From: Lagopus muta | Lineage: Eukaryota; Chordata; Aves; Galliformes; Phasianidae | Length of the DNA stretch: 64,000 nt | Direction: 5' to 3' | Assembly: GCF_023343835.1 (NCBI RefSeq) | Contig: NC_064443.1 | Location: forward strand, 6,386,001-6,450,000 | Shown: in pieces, positions 38,601-53,600 of the stretch | Position numbering within the stretch: the stretch's first letter is position 1 | How the letters are laid out: every line of letters begins with the position of its first letter | Position numbers and translations under genes: made by a program | The notes under the pieces: generated by a model | Told to the model about the DNA's origin: nothing | The model's database searches: none | What the model saw: only the letters and a program-made list of their open reading frames with translations

Positions 38601-41600
38601 TGGAAGCCTCAAGGTTTCCCCACAAGCTTCTAATATGCATTAATGGAGATTTGCAGCCAAACAAACTGGCTTTTTTTTTTTTTCCCTGATGGAATTGTTG
38701 CTTTCACAGAAACAAAGCAGAATTTCAAGTCCACCTTTGCACCCAAATTATTGCTTCCTATACCTGTGACAATAAAAAGGAAGAGAATAAAACCCCCAAG
38801 TCTTTAGGCAGCTTAGTGAATACCTAACTTCAAGATTTCACTTCTGTGCTTTCAACCTTAAAAGCAGCCTTCATTTAATTTAAAAAGACATTGATAACAC
38901 ATTGTATTCACACACCAAGCAGATTTGCTGCTGCTGGCTAGAAGCATCTTAGAATAATAGAATCCTTAGGGTTAAAAAAGATCTCTAAGGTCATCAAAAG
39001 TCCAACTATTAAGCCATCACCAACACGTCCACTGAAAGGGCATCTTGAAAGGAGGTGGGGGGAAAATAAATACCTGTTTTCAGGATGAAAGAGAAGACTT
39101 GAAATGAGCCAAACTAGCTTATATATAAATAGCAATCTGCAGACAGCAAGAGAGTATTAAAATACTAATACCCTTAGCAATGAATTATTGCAATTTTATC
39201 TGTGGGAAAAAATGGACACAAAGAAGAGAGCCATCTGGTTTGATGTCTTCTTTGTCACACCTTGTATGGACTGCACCCCAGGAGGATGCTCACTGGCTGT
39301 GTGGAAGAGCTCAACAGCTCCTACTCCTGCCTAAAAACTCTTCAAGGAGACACTTTCCAATCCCATAACCTCCAAAGGAATTCAGAAATGCCTACATTTC
39401 CAATTAGTACAACGGGCCAATGTTAGCTTCTCTCACAACAAAATACTTGGTTGGACTATGAGACAGCTGGCCCTACCACTTTCCTGCTGGTTTGTTCCAG
39501 TGCTTCATCATTGGCTCTATCAAAGATAAAAAGAATGATAAGCATCACCATGCTTCCAATCTATCTAGCTTTTATTTCCAACATAAATCCTTATTAAAAA
39601 TTTCTCTGATGAGCTGGGAATCTGTTTAGTGCTCCTTAGTTCTTTTATTGCAAAGGTAATCTTGCATTTAATCAAAAAAGACAAGAAGATGGTGTTAACA
39701 GATGGTCTGAAGAAGTACAGCCTGAGCTTTATATGCTCCCTGTTAGAAAGCTGTTTTTTTTCAGTCCTTTGTGATTTCTTGAGTGCTTTTTGTCTAATAC
39801 CATTTTGAAGTGTGGATTCCATACTGATTTATTGCAAGTACAACATCTCCCCATATAACTCCAAGAACTGGTGTCACTGGGTCACTCTCCTGGCTGCCCA
39901 GGCTAAGTATCCTCTCTGCTTCCTCCCTCTCCTCCTGGCTGTTTTTCCTCCCAGCATCATGAAGCATTATTCTTCCTTCACTTCAGAATCCCTTTAAGGT
40001 GAATCTGAAAAGGTACTCAACTTCTACAGCAGCCCTCACACAGCTTTAAAAGGCTCCTTCATCACATTTGTGGCCCTGCTTTCTGCTTCCTATGGCCCAG
40101 GAGGCTGGGTGGATGCAGCACAGTGGCAGCTCCTGCTCCCGGCACAGGGAACGCAATTCAGCAGTGCTGGTCAATACTGGAAGGCCTGAAGTAGCCTGCG
40201 GCATGCCGTGCCACTCCTGTGTCCAAAACACCCTAACAACCCTAAAACAGGAGCCATCCACATTTACATCTCTTCTGCAGCTCACATCCCCACTAGGACT
40301 GGTGCATGAAGTCACCTGCCACCAGCTGGCACAGAGCTCTCAGTCCCCAGCTATGAGTGTTCCAAGCACCAAGTGTCAATGTGAAGAAGTGCAGGGAATC
40401 CCAACCTTTCTATCTTCTTAGTCAATGATCCAAGTTACTTCAGCCTTGGTAAATCCTTGGAACAGACATATTCTAAAAAAACCAACCCTCTAAAACCCAG
40501 CATGTTAAGACAGCACATGGCAGAAGGTAAAATTAATCTTAAATTGATGTTTACATCATTAAGATAAGAAGACTCCCCCACATCTCTTTTCCAGAGTTGC
40601 AAGCAGGCAGAGCACCCCCACCAGATCCTTCTGGCTACCACAGGAGCCTCACGGAAAAGACAACGAGATGTGAAAAGCACATCAAAGAGAGTAAGTGACA
40701 ACAAAGGAACAGAGCTTGTGCCCTCACCATGGCTTCCTAGAGCATCTCCAGAAACCTTCTATTTGTGTTTACTGGCACCTTCATGACTTGTTTTCTGAGA
40801 ACTAACGGGGTCTTGACGTCACTTCTACTCCAGAACACGTTTATGCTGTTTAAACCATCACTGTGGAGAGGGATTATTTACTCTCCAGCTTTTGTTCATT
40901 AATGGCCGCTATGAATCGATACAAAACTGCTTAATAAGCTCACACAAGTGCTTTTCCCTGTGAAGTCAGTGATCTACAGAGACCAACAGGTACAAAAACA
41001 GACACATCAGCAAGTTCCTGCTTCAGCAGGTCCCACCTGAACAGTGACTGAGCTGCCACTGCTGCATCCAAGCCTCTTCCCTCCTACATGCCAAAAAAGC
41101 AATGGTTTTCTACCCAGGTCCAGTTATCTTGTTTTTAAGGGATTACCACAGAGTCCTTCACTAGTTTTACTCTCGCAATTTCTTTGCCTTTAAAATTAAT
41201 GTTTTCCTCTATTTGGCTCAATTTCCACTCTTCCAAAAGAAAAAAGAATCCAGCAAAAATAATTAGTTGAGGAACCATCAGTCCGTGAGAATGAGAAAGG
41301 GATCTGGAAAACCAGACCAGGGTGGGAGAGAATTCTGAACTGGGATTCTGGCTGTGTCCTCAACACTGTCATGCAGTCACACAAACAAGCACTGAACGCT
41401 GACACAGACACAGACACACACCATGGTACTGTTTGCCTGCTACGGAAAATAAGAGAGGACAAATGGGGCACCACTGAGTCTGGCTTCGTTGCACTTCACT
41501 TCCACGGAATTCCTGAGATGGCATTTCTATGAGGCAAAGGGCCTTACAGATGCACAAGATTAGTACTGCACAGTGCAGGATATCAAGCAAGGGTCAGAAC

Positions 41601-44600
41601 AACACTGAGCAGTGCCCTGTCTTGGCGCAGTACCTGCAATGCTTGTGCTAAGATAAAAGCTTGCTGCCAACAGGCCACTAGCCCAGGCACTGCCTGCCTG
41701 AGGAAGATTCATGTTAAACATCAAAAAGCAGAAAATGTTAGCAATAATAAAAACTGAAGTCAATGTACGGTTAGTGGTATTAAGTATTGCTGCATGTTAC
41801 TGTTAATGAGCAGTTTGCAATTTAAAAATATATATTTTAAAGTATATATATTGCAGCCCGTATAGCTCCCAAAATTATTCCAAAAGACAATTTAAAAAAA
41901 CCAACAAAACTGTTTTAGTACTTAATGAAAAGAGTTGGACATTTATACGAAGCAGCTATCTGAAGTAATTTAGTTTATGTCCTCCTCCAAATCTGGGTTC
42001 TGCAAAGGCTGTCAGACACATAGCAAAAGGAACGTTCTTCAAGGAGCGCCACTTACTCCACATGTCTCATTCTGTGTTTGCATGGGATTTGCCTTTGGCT
42101 CCATGTCCTGCCTTTTTTGGTTCTGCTTCAGTTGGTTTAAAGAAGGTTTTGCCTGTGCAGCTCCAACAGTTTTGCTTGTCCACTGGTCAACCAGCTTGTG
42201 AAGATCATCGGTGAACGTTCCCTTCTTGTTGTTACTGTTGTTGGCCTGAACCTGCAGAGTTGATTGCGGAAGGGGCTCAGGACACGTTACAAGACTGTTT
42301 GTAGAGGATCCTGGAAAATCACACACAAAGAAAGTTGACAATGGCGTCTCCATTTCACCACTTATCTGCTCACATAGCTTCCCACACACTGCAATTCAAA
42401 CAGTGGCTTTCCTGACTTTGCCCTCCCCCTCCTTTCTACAGAACACCTTTGCTTAAAGAAATGGTCCAAGTCCACTGGTCCAAATGCGTTCAGATTATGT
42501 CTCATTGTGTTACCTGCCCAGAACTTCTCTCAACTGAAATTCACGACCAAGAGAGAAGGACTAAATGCACAGAGGCACCCCCAGTGCCACCGACACTGCC
42601 AGGCTTGCAAAGTCTCTCCGTAGAAGACTGCCATGGGTATGTTACTTGCTGCAGCTTCATGCGTTTTAAAAATGTATTTTATTTGCATAAGTGTTCTGCC
42701 CTCCTGGAAAAATTTAATTAGCACACAGGTTAAGAGTACAGTTGGCCTCAATGTCTCAAAGGCTCCAGGACCCACAGGCTCCCTCTGCCATCTTGACATT
42801 TTGGGAGAAAAAAAACATTATGTGAAGAAGAAAAAGGAGAAAGGAGGCCATAAGTGGGCATGTGAGTTTCTGACACAGAGATACAGAACTTCTGGGACAG
42901 ATGAAGGCGGATGGGAAGAGCACTAACAGAAACTGAATTTTATAGGCTTGCATGTCTCTAGGAAGAGATCTGTCTATTTATCTGTTGGTAACTACAAGTC
43001 TGACACAGCAAGACCGGCAGAAAACTGGAAGAAAGTTTCTACAAACAGATTTACTGTATCTAAATATTTTAAATAAGACCATCTCTCCAAGCAAAAAGTT
43101 CATGGAACTGCAGTAAAATTGTTACAGAAGCAAACACAAATATTCAGTTTTCCATTTTCTGCTAATGAGCTACCAGTCAATGAAACTGAATAAACTAAGT
43201 ATTCCTACGGTCATATAAAATACATTAATAGCCTTTAAACGATCATGCATTCAACCTGCAACACAACTTGTAAGTGAACACTGCTCATTTCCTTTTCCTT
43301 TTCTCGGGGGAAAGGGACCAGTGAGAAAATAAGTACTTGGACAGGAAAGCTCTTCAATTACTGCTACATTTCATGCATCTCCACAGGAACAAGAGAGTTT
43401 TAAGCTATAAATTCCTCCAGCAAAAAACTGCAGTCATATAAAAGTGTGTATTTAAGGGAAACAAACACACACTCCAGTTTTCTGGCAGCATGCGTGCACA
43501 ATCTCACACACAAAGAATACCACGACTGTCTTGCAGCATGCGTAGATCCCAAACATCACAGCGCATGCATTATTAGGAAAGTATCACAACTTAGATAGTC
43601 TAATTTCATACCAGTATAAGTGCATCAGCTCTATTCATTAAACAACTAGCTTTTAGTAAAAAGAAAAAAGAAAACTCAAAGAAAAAGCATCCCATGCCAT
43701 GAAGGAAATACTGAGAAACAAAAATGGGATAGTTACTACTACTGTGATCTTTGCCTAGACATAGTCGTTTCAAGGTGGACCCTACAAGGTAAAACAATAC
43801 AAGACATACAGAATTAGGTAAGACTGAACATAACAAATCTGACGGACAAGCTTCTGTACTTTTAAGCAATCAGAGAGTAGTTATTATGCAAGAAAGGACA
43901 GACAAAGTCAGCAGTTCAGGTGAGTAAAGGAAGTCTAAGTAACTGGACAGCTCAAACCTTTATTAATGTGCAGCCATTCAGAAGCTTTGAGAGGTACAAT
44001 AGCATGCCAAAAGCAAGGTCCCATGACTTAAAGATGCATTTTTTTGTTTGTTTCAAATTGCCTTGGCTTCCTAATAGGAGATTTTGATTCCTATTTATGC
44101 AGGAAATGATGTCAATTCAGTTTGTGATAGGAGGCCAAAAATGCTTTCAGGAACAAGTAACGCTAGTCTGGCTGCAAAGACAAACTGTACAATAACCCTG
44201 AAACATCCCGTTTTACAAGTCCAAAAAGATACATTGTTCTGCAGGTCTGAGGCCAATTTTCTCAATTATTTATTAGCATGATTTGTGTCTAAATGTGAGA
44301 TTCTGAACGTTAATTAAAAATGAGTTTCCCTTCATCTCGTCCAAGTGCAGAAAAACAATCCAGCAGAGTAGCTGAGTTCTCATTTAACCAAACTACGTGT
44401 TTTTTCATTATTATCTTGTTAGAGCCTTCATTATTTTACATATTCTGTTGGACAGTTATCTACAGTGCCAGATGTGTATAGAGAACCCTATTTGACAGTT
44501 AGGTCTCGCCAGACATTGGCACCATTTCCATTGGAGTGCCAAATTTCCTGAAAGGTATTTTGGACTTGATAAGAAGAATATCGTTATGGTATGGGAGGAG

Positions 44601-47600
44601 ATGAACATCTGATATGGGGCATGGTGAGTTTATCGTGAAGAAGCACTTGAACACATGAGTAAAATCAAAAGGCTGGGCAGAAAGCAAGATACAGAATGTA
44701 TGTGCTTTTCTTTATGCTAAACTGGTGCCACTGTTTAATTTTACTGTGCCAGAAATGCAGCTTTAAACTCAGAGATTGCAGGTCCAGGTTGACATGGGCT
44801 CTGAATGAGTCTTCAAAGGAGAAAGGAGAGACATCACTCAGAGACTGGAGAAGAGAAAATAAAGAAGAGAGGGAGGAAAAAAGGGAGAAGAAATGTTTGT
44901 GTTCTGATATGGGTGGCATGAGGAGGAAAAGAACGATTGGTTTGAAAGAATTTTTTGTTATTTCCTATAGCTTAATGAAGTTTATATTTCAGGAAAATCA
45001 GAAGGACATGACTACAGTAATGTCTTATGCAAGCATGACCAAAAGCTTAGTTTCTCAACTCAAAGCTTAGATGAAAAGTACAAGTCACAGTCACAACTGA
45101 ACATTGTGTTGCATTTTTTGGTAATTTTTTTCTCTTTTCCCTCATATATTTTACAACACCTATCTTTTAAAGTTAGCTAGCAACCCCCATTATAGCAACA
45201 TCGGCGGTAGTAATATAATAATATAATGTTAATTTCTTAACTATCCTGCAGCATTCTGCATGTAGCAATAGGTAGAAGTTGGCACAGTCTGTATGCAAAT
45301 GAAAAATGCCTGCAAAAACTAAAAGCAGGCAGCTGACTTCAGTACGTGCTCAAATGCATGTAAAAATGTTTAATCACCAGCCCCACTGCTTCCTGAGCAC
45401 CAAGCCACGAGCTCTGTGCACCCCAGGTGCCAATGCAAACCTTCTGCTCCAAAACATTTGGGAAGTGACAGCACTGATTCTAGACATGCACAAGGTACCC
45501 ATGCTAAGGGAGCCTGCTTTAAGACAAATACTACAAAAAGGTGAATCACCAAGAAGAGCTGTTTCTTTCAACTGCATCACTGCAGCGCTGCCTGGGAGAG
45601 GGGAACATTACCTAGCAGGGACTGACGAAGACCAGCTAAGATTTGATTTAAATTCAAATTCAATTAAAAGTGCGCTTGGTAAACCTAATTCACCAGATTA
45701 ATTGTATTACTTCCACAATAAAGGTGTTTAATAGCTGGAAAAGAAAAGGAGATGAACCCTAATTAATTGAGATTTAATCTCTGACTGTAAAAGTTAAGCT
45801 AAGTTAAGCTTTATTTCCAATTCCAGAGGTAACATCTGAAAAATTAAGAAGCTATTGTATCTTTCAGGACAGAAAAAAATCCACCGTCCCGTATTTGTGC
45901 TGTGACGGCTGTCAAAAAACATGAAAGCTAAAACAAAATTGAAATGGCAGTCAGTTGTTAGACCATTTCCATAATCCCATTCACATACAATATATTAATT
46001 ACTACAGACCTGACGAGAATAGCTTTGCATGAGATTACAAGTCTTAGCCAAGTGGAGCTTTTGAAAATCCCACTCACAGTCAGTGCAAACTCCTCTCTCT
46101 AAGACGCCCTTGCAATTTAACCCATGGGAAAAGGTTGGGCTAAAATTATGCTGGAGACCATCAAAAATATTTTACTCCACGAGAAGTTGAAGAAAAAAGC
46201 AGTACTGGACAAGGGGACAGACCAGACAGCAGTTCTGGGAGAACCTGAAAGCGTTCAACCTTGGTGGGCTTTGTAGCCAGGCACAACTGTCTTTAAAGCA
46301 TCTGAGCACTACTTCATGGAAGCATGATGCTAATTTACTAATACAATACATCTGAGCTCCCCTCCCCAGAGTGCTGTTATTCCTCAGTCAAATGTGTAGA
46401 TGTAGAACATTCCTGAAAATGCAGCAACTCCTCCCAGCAACTCCTAAATAACAAAACAGCGTTGATTTGTGGGACGGATCCAGCTGAACTGCCAACTCTC
46501 ACAGAACTACCTGCACCCAAAGGTTACAGATCAGGCCCACATGCGCTTGCTCCCCGTGTTTCAAACCCACTCTTGGTGCTCCTGCATGCAGAGGTGCTCA
46601 CACAGAGCACATGCAGGAGCTGCTGCAAACCCTCACGTCTCCTTTGCACTGGGCAGCCCACGTTCCTGACAGAGAAGAAGGGCCACAAGCCAGCTGGCCC
46701 TCTCCTTGCCATCATGGTCACTTTGCACTGTTCCCTGAGGCCCATGGCTGCTCTGGACACCCACTAGATGGAACCACCAGACACGTCTGCGGGCTCTGGC
46801 CACACAGCCCAGCTTCCTCACAGGTCCCCAGTTTGGTTCTGCTATGACTCACAAATGGGGGAGTGCAATTCTCTGAACACTTTGCCCAAAGAAACTGAGA
46901 AGAGAACATATGGGCTGAGAACAGAAAACCAATTTGTTGCGCTGCTGATTACTTAAAATATTGGGAAGCTTCATAATTGGAAGAATTCACTTCAGTTTCA
47001 TTCACAATATTCATGCACCCAAACTTCTTTAATACGCTGTTTGTGAACTGCCACCTCCCAGAGCTTTTGTATCCTCTTAAACAGTGGTTTTGTGAAAGTA
47101 AATGAAACCACTTTGAGATTTATATGTGCAGGAGAAGAACCTACTACATCCGTTATAATACCAGATGGCCAAAATCACATACTGAGATTTCCCTCAGGTA
47201 CTCAGAAAAACCTTGCGGGCAAAACTGTTATTAAAAACTGGTACGAAAATAAAAGCAGTGTGCTAAGCAGTAAACATCAGTTTACAGAACCTGAAAGCTT
47301 GGATTTAGGACCTCAAACAAAATCAAGATTATTCTTAAAAGTATTGTTTATTTGTAACATTAGGGGGAGTGTTTTTAAGTGGTCTTGTGCCTTTGATCTA
47401 TACCACGTGGGTAATGATGAGCAACATCGCACTGCAATGGGAGACTTGGTATCAATGCAAACAAACAGTGGGTTAACCAAACATTTTCTCCTGAACATTA
47501 TCAGCCTTCCTAATTTTATATTTAAGTGGCCTATAGTACCTGGTCAGCCCAACATATCTTTATTGTACAAGCAAAATCTGTTTGCCTAAAGGGCAGCAAA

Positions 47601-50600
47601 TACTGCTAGGTAAAAAGGTTTGCACTTTTTAATTAAATAGCTTGATATCATTTGGTTGAATCGCCAATTACTTTAGAAGTTGTACAGATAAGGTATAAAT
47701 AATAGGTGCACAATTATCTGAATTGAGAAATACTGGATCCTAACAATCCATTTCAGAGTATCATTTAATAATCTGATACTGCTTTTTACTGATTTCTGCT
47801 TTGATGAACTGCTAATTGACTTCATCTCAGAGGTCACATAAGGTCATAAGAAAATAAACTGAGCGCAGTGCTTCAGCCAGATCAGTTTACACACAAAGTC
47901 GATGGCACTCTCCTTTGGAGTAACCGGATCTTCCCGCCACTGAGGTGTACATGAGAATTGCTCACTTAAACTGATTGAAGGGAATGCATGGGGAAAAGCC
48001 CACCTAGAAAAGACATTTTGAAAGAACTAGCTGGAGCACTATTGTCTCAGCATTTCCACATGCAAAGAGCGGGGGAAAAATTAAAGAAAATAGAGTGGAT
48101 ATAAACAGTACTGTAGATCGTGTTAATACAGCCCTTGTATGGAAGTTATACCCTTCAGTGACCTTCTAGTATTGTATCAGCTTGCTACATGCATGTCTTC
48201 ATAGTCCAAACATGTGTGAAAGAGACCATTCGTCTACAGAAGGATGGATTTCTTTTTGTTGTCGCTGGAACCGGGACAGCAGACATGTATATTTGCCACA
48301 TTGCAAATAAAAAAATTACTTCAACATAAATCACATAAAGTACAAAAGCTTTGATAAGTCCAGGATAAAATTTACCATTAGGCTATATCATAAATGATGA
48401 GATCTTCCACACATGCTTTTGGTGCCCAGGCATGAGCCAAAAGCAGTGCAAAAAAAGCTTTCATATGAAAAATTAATATAAATAAGGTGTGTTTGTGATG
48501 ATTACTTAAAAGAAAGATAAAGAAAGATAAGATGGCTCAGAAAAAGGGGCATCCTGCCAAACATATTAGAGATATAAAACATGAGATTGGAAAAAGGGGT
48601 AAAAGAAAGATGGACTGTGATAAAATACAAAAGAACAAATACAAACAGATGGACAAAGACACAGGTCCACTGAGGAATCTGGTACGAGGTTTGCTACTAG
48701 ATTTATAGGTCACTCTCTCAGACGTTTGGTGGAAAACCGTCCAGCCTGTAAATGAATATAAAGGGAAGAAAACAAAGACACTTATAAAGTACAAGTAGCT
48801 GTGATCAGATGTCCTATACCATCAGTCAAATCAGCTTTGTTAGTTAAACATCCACATCTCCATTTTAACTTTGCCAAAGAGGATTAAGTTAATTGACCGT
48901 ACACAAAGGATGCAATAACGGCAAAAGAGAACAGATAGATATTTTGTAGATTAGTTTGGCAGGATGTGCAATGAGAGGAAGGTACTTTAATCATCATTAT
49001 AACTTCCACTATGCATGGCAACAAGATCAGTCAAAGCCTACAGAGGTATGCACTACACAGAAGTACCAGAAGTCGGGACTGGGGAACAGCCAATCTACTG
49101 CTCTACAGTCATTTAGCTGGGCTTCCAAAAGCATGCACAACGTTAACCCCTTAGATAAAGGAGACATAACTTGGTTCTATTTTTTTTCCACACCTCAGAA
49201 GGATTAGTACTTTATAATGAGGATCTCCAGGTCTGGCCATATCAAGGCGCTAAAACAACAGCCCAAAATGGACCATGGAAAACAGTCTCCTATCCGTCTT
49301 CATTTGTTAATTTTTTTTCTCTTCCCTTTCTATTTTTTCCCTTTAAGAAATCCACAAGGCAGACTCCAGAAAAAGTGTCAGTAGCACTGCCAGCAAAGGT
49401 AGAAGGTATTTCCTACCTAAAATCTAGTGTGCCTCCTTGAGTGTTGACTCTGAGTACTTTGTGAGATACTGTATTTTTGTTCTCCTGACAATACTGCAGT
49501 GATATTTTTAAAGATAAGCCTGTAATTTGGATTGCCAAATCCACTCCTAAAAGTTCAAGCATAAGGGAAGCAAATTGATTTTAGCATGTGCTGGAGGATA
49601 CGCTGAACAGCTGGTAGGAAAAAATCACCTTGGCCAGAGCTTGCGTTCACATCACCTCCTTCGGGGCCTAAGCCGGAGCAGATGTCAGAAGACAAAGAGG
49701 CTTTGACAGAGCACGGCTGCTGTGTCTGAACAGACTTCCCAAATGTAGCTGACACAGAGGAAGTTACTCCTGTGGTTTCGAGAGATCCAGGCTGAGCTTT
49801 AGTTGTTTCTTTGTGAGGTGAGTCTTTAGAGTCTGAAACATTACCTGAAAGAACAAAAACAAAATACAAGCAACAGCAAATGCTAGGAAACTGCTGAAGA
49901 AATATCAGTGCCTAAAAACAACTGCCCATCTGTCTCCAAGAACAGCAGTCTACAATTCTGAAGTACCATATGAAGCACAGACTACACAGATCACCACCAC
50001 CACCAAATAGTTTACACGCACTGTCACTGCTCTTGATCCTCCAAGAAGCTTGTGGGTAAGTTTGATTTTTATAGTTTCTTTTCTGAGTTTTTCAGAAGGA
50101 CTGGAGTGAAGAACTCAAAAAGCACTGTTTAGAATTGCAGAAGTACCTGATTAGGACAACAGAGGCACAAGACGACTGAGCAGAATAAGTAGGTTTGCAC
50201 TCAAACCTGAGGTGAAAGCAAGTCAGTGGAGAAAAATAAAAAGCTGCTGAGAAGACATGAGGATTTTTTTCTTTATAACTATCTATCTATATATACACAT
50301 CTCTATACAAAAATTTGTAGCTATATATCTATCTATATAGGTATATTGGGTAAGGAGACATTTAGCAAGATAGTAGCTTCGTAATCATTTGTGATACAGA
50401 TTCAACAACAAAAACAACTAACGGAGGCAATGCTAATTAGCTTATATCCATAACTGCATGAGACTACCTGCCCTTCATCTCTGAGAAATGACCTCAGAAA
50501 GCCCCAGAAATGAGGAGTCTAACTAGGTAAGGGTGAGAAGACTCGGGAGTGCATACAGGTTCTCAGAGTAATGAGAACTTCAGTCAGTGCCTCAGAATAG

Positions 50601-53600
50601 TGAAAAATAATAAAGAAGAAATGCAGGAAGGAAAGCATGCACCAAAGAAGCAACATAACTGAGCAGACTGCCATTCTCTAATTTAAATGGTGTTTAAGAG
50701 GAGGACATTATAACTCAGAAATAGGCTGAAATTCTTTGAACTAAGGCTTTTACCTTGGCTGATATGAGCCAAGGCCCATGAGCAGAAACAGAGAGATATA
50801 GGTTCTCTCTGTTAGACAGAAAATGGCTACAGACAACCCAAGAACAAACTGGCAAATGGATGGACAAAATCACAGACATTCACAGCATCTCACCACAAGG
50901 AAGAGAGATAAAACCTACACCGGTTAGCCAAGCAGCAGCAAAATGGTTATGAAAGATTGAACACTGCTTCAGATCCTGTATGCAAAAATACTCTGATTTG
51001 AGATGGAGCACAGAACATAGAATCATAGAATCATAGAATTACAAGGTTGGAAACGACCTATAAGATCATCTAGTCCAACATTTTGCCTCTGAATCTGCTT
51101 TCCGTGTCTTAATTGGAATCCTTAATTAAAAGCAAAACCCTCTAAAACAGTCTTATAAGAATTCCACTGCATCAGCCTTGCTAAGCAGATCTGTAAAAGT
51201 GATGTTGCAAACGAGACCCACCAGATTTGAAATACGGGGTCAATATGGAAGCATGCTACTCTCCCACATAACCGTATGAACTAAGCTGAAGGAAAATTAG
51301 CCTATTCTACATCCTGCTGAAGAAATAGGCACTGGAGTGTATCAATATTTGTTATCTGTAACATCATCTTCCTACTTTCCAAAGAGATCATGACTCAAGA
51401 TTGTCATATTGCTTGAGAGCATTTGAGAAAATCTCAAAGTATTTCAAAGATGGTCGAAGCATCCATCACAGATTTTATTAACTGTTTTCTTATCTCCCAC
51501 TCTTGGGGGAGCAAATACAATCCCATCTTATTTATATAGCATATTGTAGGAAAAAATAAACAACAACAGGATACAGTACCCAATCAATAGAGGACAGCAG
51601 CTCCTAAGAAGTGAATACAAACATCAATAAATTGCATTTGGAGAAAAGATGAGAAAATGTAACCAGGCTGTATTCCAAATTAAAGTGGGATATTGTTTGT
51701 CTGCCAAACACTGTCAGCAAATGCAGGGAAGGTACAGTTCAGCATGGGGCACTGTAACAAGATGGTCTCAAAGGAAGCCCACTTCAAAACCATGCAAACT
51801 TAAGACACCATTTTAAGAAGAAAAAAAAAAATCAGTAACTTTTATGCAGTCCATGCAATTACACAGCAAAACCATAACAGCCAAAACCAACAGGGAAGTG
51901 GAAAGTAACCTAGTACACCTACTTGTGCTTGATGTTCCACTCCTGAGCTGTTGAACCAGAGGGTTTAATAGTTTTCCACCTTTCAATTTATTTTTGCTGG
52001 TTCTTCGTCGACGGCCGCTTGGTGGGGCTGAGTGAAGGAACCCCATGTTGGGAGGGAGGGGCTTCCCTAACCGAATGTACAGAGCCTCTATCTCGTTCTT
52101 CTGCTGAGTCTGAAGTTCGGCGATTTCTTTCATATGCCTAAGCATAAAAACAAAATGTTTGCTAGCGTGTATTTAATAAAGCACCACACGTTGGCAGCAG
52201 AACTAGCTGTGAGATGAAACAAAACAACCTTCAATCATAAAAGCTACCCCACAGCGTGCGAAGTCAGAACCACCTACTTAGCAAAGGTGGCGGCTGACTT
52301 CTCATACACCGATTTGTAAGATAGAGCCCTAGGTAAAAGATTTCAAATATGCTAAGTAAAAGCAATCAATTTTGGAATTCTGATTTAAGGTTGCCATAAA
52401 GTCAGTTTTAAACTTTTTGTATTAGTGTAGTTCTGTATAAAAAACGTGTAGCATCTATATTCAGCAAAACCATTACATCGTACATTAAAGATTTTGCTTA
52501 GATTACCAACTAATGCTAGCAATTATCCATTATCCAGGAAAGAAAGGAACATTAATGTTTTAATAAAGCTGTGAGAACTGGCAGCACAGCAGACTACTGA
52601 GGCTTCTCAGACCTCCCTGAGATTGGGCAGATTGCTGAGGTTTAGGCATGGTGTGAGGTGAAGATTTTAATTCAGTATCTGTTAGCAGGTATCTCTCAAA
52701 AGAGTGACATCAGGGACAGTGGTGGGTCTGTAGGTCTGCCAGTCTGAAGCACTCTTGCAGAGAAGGACATGAAGAGAATGCCTTACGGCTCTCTATGCAG
52801 ACATCCACACTAGTTATGCGACCTTACGCAGCACCCACACTGGATCCTACAGACAAACACATCACAAGTGCTACCACTTGCTGCTATATCATTGCAGTTT
52901 TTAAGCAGGGAAATTGGATATCACAGCAGAAGTTCACTGATTTAAAAAGAATTATTCTACTTCCAAATGGAAATGGAAAATAAAGTGAGGCATAAAATGA
53001 TGCAGGATGACATTCAAGGGAAGGTCTCAGTGATGCCTGATTTGCTCAGGAGCATTTTACTCACTACAGCTACGCAAAACACATTTGCTTAGCACACGCA
53101 GAAATGCCTAGGTATCTCAATGCATTCTACCCCAATACTGTTCACAAAACCAACATACTTTTCTCTCAAGTTCTGCAGTTCTTTCTTCATGTCTGCATCT
53201 TCAAATTCAGAGTCATTGTCACTGCTCATGTATGATGACTGCGAGTGGAAGGACGTTATGTTGATGGTAGGAATCTTTGTTCCCTGCCCGTTCGGTGAAT
53301 CGGGGCCTTGGGAGCCCGCTTTTCCAGTCCTTTGCAGAAAAGCTGCTGCTTTTTTAATTAAGTCAGAGGCTGCGCTGCTGCTCGGAGGGGACGGCTGAGC
53401 CGCAGCAGCCTGTCGATGGAAGGGTTCCTCAGCAGAATCACTCGAGCCCTGGTCACAAAGGACATCAACAGATGAGGCTGTCTGCACCCGTCGGACAGCT
53501 GTCTTCTGGTCGGGGCTGGAAGGGAGCTCATCCAAATAGACGTCCGGGGGCGCAGAGAACCTTAAGCAATGCGGCGCTGCTAAAGTTAATTCATCTTGCG

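Larger units (their letters stand above)
49845..51922 (-). other. WNK2 intron k-l (2.1 kb)
   Basis: Holds a CR1 3' end (51016-51091) and a TATC/ATAT tract (50276-50345). Confidence 0.6.

Noticed and set aside
51813..51922. Hydrophobic C-terminal extension of WNK2 exon k (looks like a membrane segment)
   Set aside because: It lies beyond the donor A|GTAGGT; the downstream exons continue the known WNK2 sequence, so this is intron.
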